A stretch of DNA of 64,000 bases from Gymnogyps californianus (Eukaryota > Chordata > Aves > Accipitriformes > Cathartidae). The stretch is taken from the NCBI RefSeq assembly GCF_018139145.2, contig NC_059477.1, positions 32,839,502 to 32,903,501 of the forward strand, given 5' to 3'. Under the pieces are notes generated by a model. That model made no database searches and had not been told where the DNA came from. It saw only the letters and a list, made by a program, of their open reading frames with translations. A program made the translations under genes and the position numbers. Positions 62,146 through 64,000 of this stretch are shown here, in pieces. Positions within the stretch are counted from its first letter, which is position 1, and every line of letters begins with the position of its first letter.

Positions 62146-64000
62146 GTAGAGACAATCATCCTTGTGATTTTTTTTTTTTCCAAGAACATGTACCCGTTTT
62201 GAAATGCCTTTGCTGAAAGGGGAGCTGGTGGGTCTGTATCGCTTGTGGATATATGTGCCAATTAAGTGTGAGTCACACGAAGCGCCAGTTCTGGTTTTGC
62301 CAAGCGTTGAACTGGAGTTTGGGCTGCCTTTGTGGTCGGAGCAGTGGAGGAAGCTGAGGAACAAGGTCCTGCTGAGCTGGAGGCTCCCATAGCCACCCTC
62401 ACTCGCTGTTTCCCACCTGGCACCTCATTCAGTGAAATAATAATGCATGCATGTCAACTACCGATAAACAGAGCAGCTCTCTGTATTAAAAACACCCCTT
62501 GCCCTGGCAATACATGCTGAGCTGCTCGTCAGGCTTGTGTTATAAATCACTGGAGCAAATGTTGCACCACAACTAGTGCTTTAAATTATCTAGAAGATCA
62601 GAAAAGACAAAGTTTCTTTTTTCTCCTAGCAGAGTGGGAAATTGCATTTCTATAAAGGTACTGAAGGAGAATGGTAAAACTGGTGGCGTGAATGTATCCG
62701 TACCATAGACAAGGCTGATGCAGATAGGGAGACCCAAATTATGATACATTACACTACTCTTTTTCCAGTGTGAAGCCACCAGTTCTAGTGGAGTGACCGA
62801 GACATGCCTTGAGAGAGCCCGAAGCAGCTTAAAATCATAAAGAGTTATATATCTGGTTCTCCTCAATTAATATCTTGCAGGACCCAGGTTTTTCTGTGTA
62901 TAGTGACCACACCAAGCATTTGTATACATTGTACCAAAGCTGAAAGACCTTCCTAGTGAAACAGGCAAGGACAAGGTTCAGAGAGACATAAGTGATTTTG
63001 TAGAGATGACAGGGCAGGTCATTGGAGAACAGGGATATCTGTGTCCTAGGAGATCTCCGGGATGCTGTTAGCCAGGCTGCACTATAAACATCCCGCAAAA
63101 GAAAGCTCATCTCCTCGAGGGAAAAAAAAGAGGGAGAAGTGTATTGAGATGCACCACCTCAGCTATTAACCTGAAGGCTCTCTTTTATTTTAATTGTGTT
63201 GGCGCAAATAAACACATCTTTGAGAAAGAGATGTGTACTAAAGGAAATCTTTGACCTAGCTGACATCCTGGAGATTGAATGGCCCTTACCACTAAAGCTG
63301 CATTATTCTCAGGAGTCTGTTTGCATTTTCAAAGAGCATTTTGCCAATCACAAGTAAAAACTAGAAGTATTTGTATTTGTTAAACGCAGTGCCTGGTTAT
63401 TGCACGTAAGTCTGTGTAAGCTTTAGATCACTGAAAATTGCCCTATGGAGTAAAAGGTGGCTGCGATACAGGTGTATTGTACAGAGCTGGGTGAGAATTG
63501 CCATTCTTTTTGCAGAGGATTTCTGTGTTTTGACTTTGCTCAATAGGAGGAAAACCAGATGTTTTAAAATTGTCAGTGGAAGGTATCTGAGTCCTTACAC
63601 TGTCGGCATTTCTGGTTAGTTCTAGCATACTCCACATGGGTCCTTTTGTTTGTCTGATTTGGGTTTTTTACCATGGTACAGTCTACTGTTCTTGCCTGCC
63701 TCTCTGAATTTCCGGAGGTAAGAGCCTTTCTATTTAAACCAAAAGACACTAATGTGAAGTCTTAGCTCTGGTATGAATCTGCTATTGGGTGAGTAACTAT
63801 GTGCCTGGTATGTGACTTGATTTACACTCGGAAACCCCGTCCCGCATCTCCCAGGTCACTTACTGGAGGTGACAGTGTCACTGTGCTGCACTGCAGTCCC
63901 CAGGAGCCACAATGTTCCTCATGGCTTGGAAAGCTCAAGTCTGCTTCTGAGCAGAACTCTTTGGGGCTGAGCAAATGTTTAAAATGGCAGAGGGAGAGAA
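62146..64000 (+). other. KALRN: Intron continuing past the window edge
   Basis: No Ig-domain exon or other coding signal is visible. Reading through the last donor would add some 18 codons (VETIILVIFFF and on) before a stop, which I regard as intronic. Confidence 0.75.

Noticed and set aside
1..64000. Search by eye for CR1 LINE reverse-transcriptase fragments, endogenous retroviral genes, tRNA genes and CRISPR-like arrays
   Set aside because: No frame showed reverse-transcriptase or gag/pol motifs, no tRNA cloverleaf was recognised, and no regularly spaced repeats occur. A RepeatMasker run could still find short, old fragments.

Overview
This window is vertebrate nuclear DNA, most likely from a bird or another sauropsid. 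It has no bacterial gene organisation, its short exons are separated by long AT-rich introns, and I see no Alu-, B1- or CR1-type repeat. The species is inferred, not proven. One gene can be supported: the 3' half of KALRN (kalirin, a Rho guanine-nucleotide exchange factor and kinase), on the + strand. KALRN is preferred over its paralogue TRIO from residues I know of the two families, such as PIQRITKYQLLLK (PVQRIMKY in TRIO) and SEYIVAEY (SEHIVSEY in TRIO).

Layout. Bases 1-8000 hold no exon I can recognise. They contain a GC-rich island at 5.85-6.13 kb followed by a TATA-like box at 6277, and a polyadenylation-like cluster at 3.3 kb. A second CpG island at 8.0-8.85 kb contains what I read as the alternative first exon of the 'Duet'-type short kalirin (start codon 8464, donor after 8548). 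Its first 28 codons resemble the human Duet N-terminus, with GWLLAK followed by a cysteine run. A seven-codon upstream ORF ends in an ATGA overlap with that start codon. A 20.3-kb intron follows.

From 28852 to 62145 there are 17 further coding exons, all in phase, with GT-AG borders and no broken frame. In order they encode a Ser/Lys-rich linker, the second DH domain (DH2), the second PH domain (PH2), a Pro-rich linker, the second SH3 domain, and the basic-then-acidic linker that leads to the Ig, FN3 and kinase part. That last part lies beyond the right edge. Residue numbers below count from the start codon at 8464; the window carries 760 residues of this isoform.

The same exons should also serve the long forms (kalirin-9 and -12), spliced from exons left of the window. 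The donor after the SH3-2 exon is AA|GTAAGT: spliced, it continues to the kinase forms; unspliced, it reads Lys-TAA and gives a kalirin-9-type end followed by a 3'-UTR-like stretch with several AATAAA signals. The two ends of this segment, the Duet start and the SH3-2 end, are therefore the isoform switches. I found no previously undescribed gene system. The best leads are the overlapping uORF, the variable-looking Cys-codon repeat, the stop-in-donor switch, an orphan island with a TATA box, and several perfect inverted repeats.
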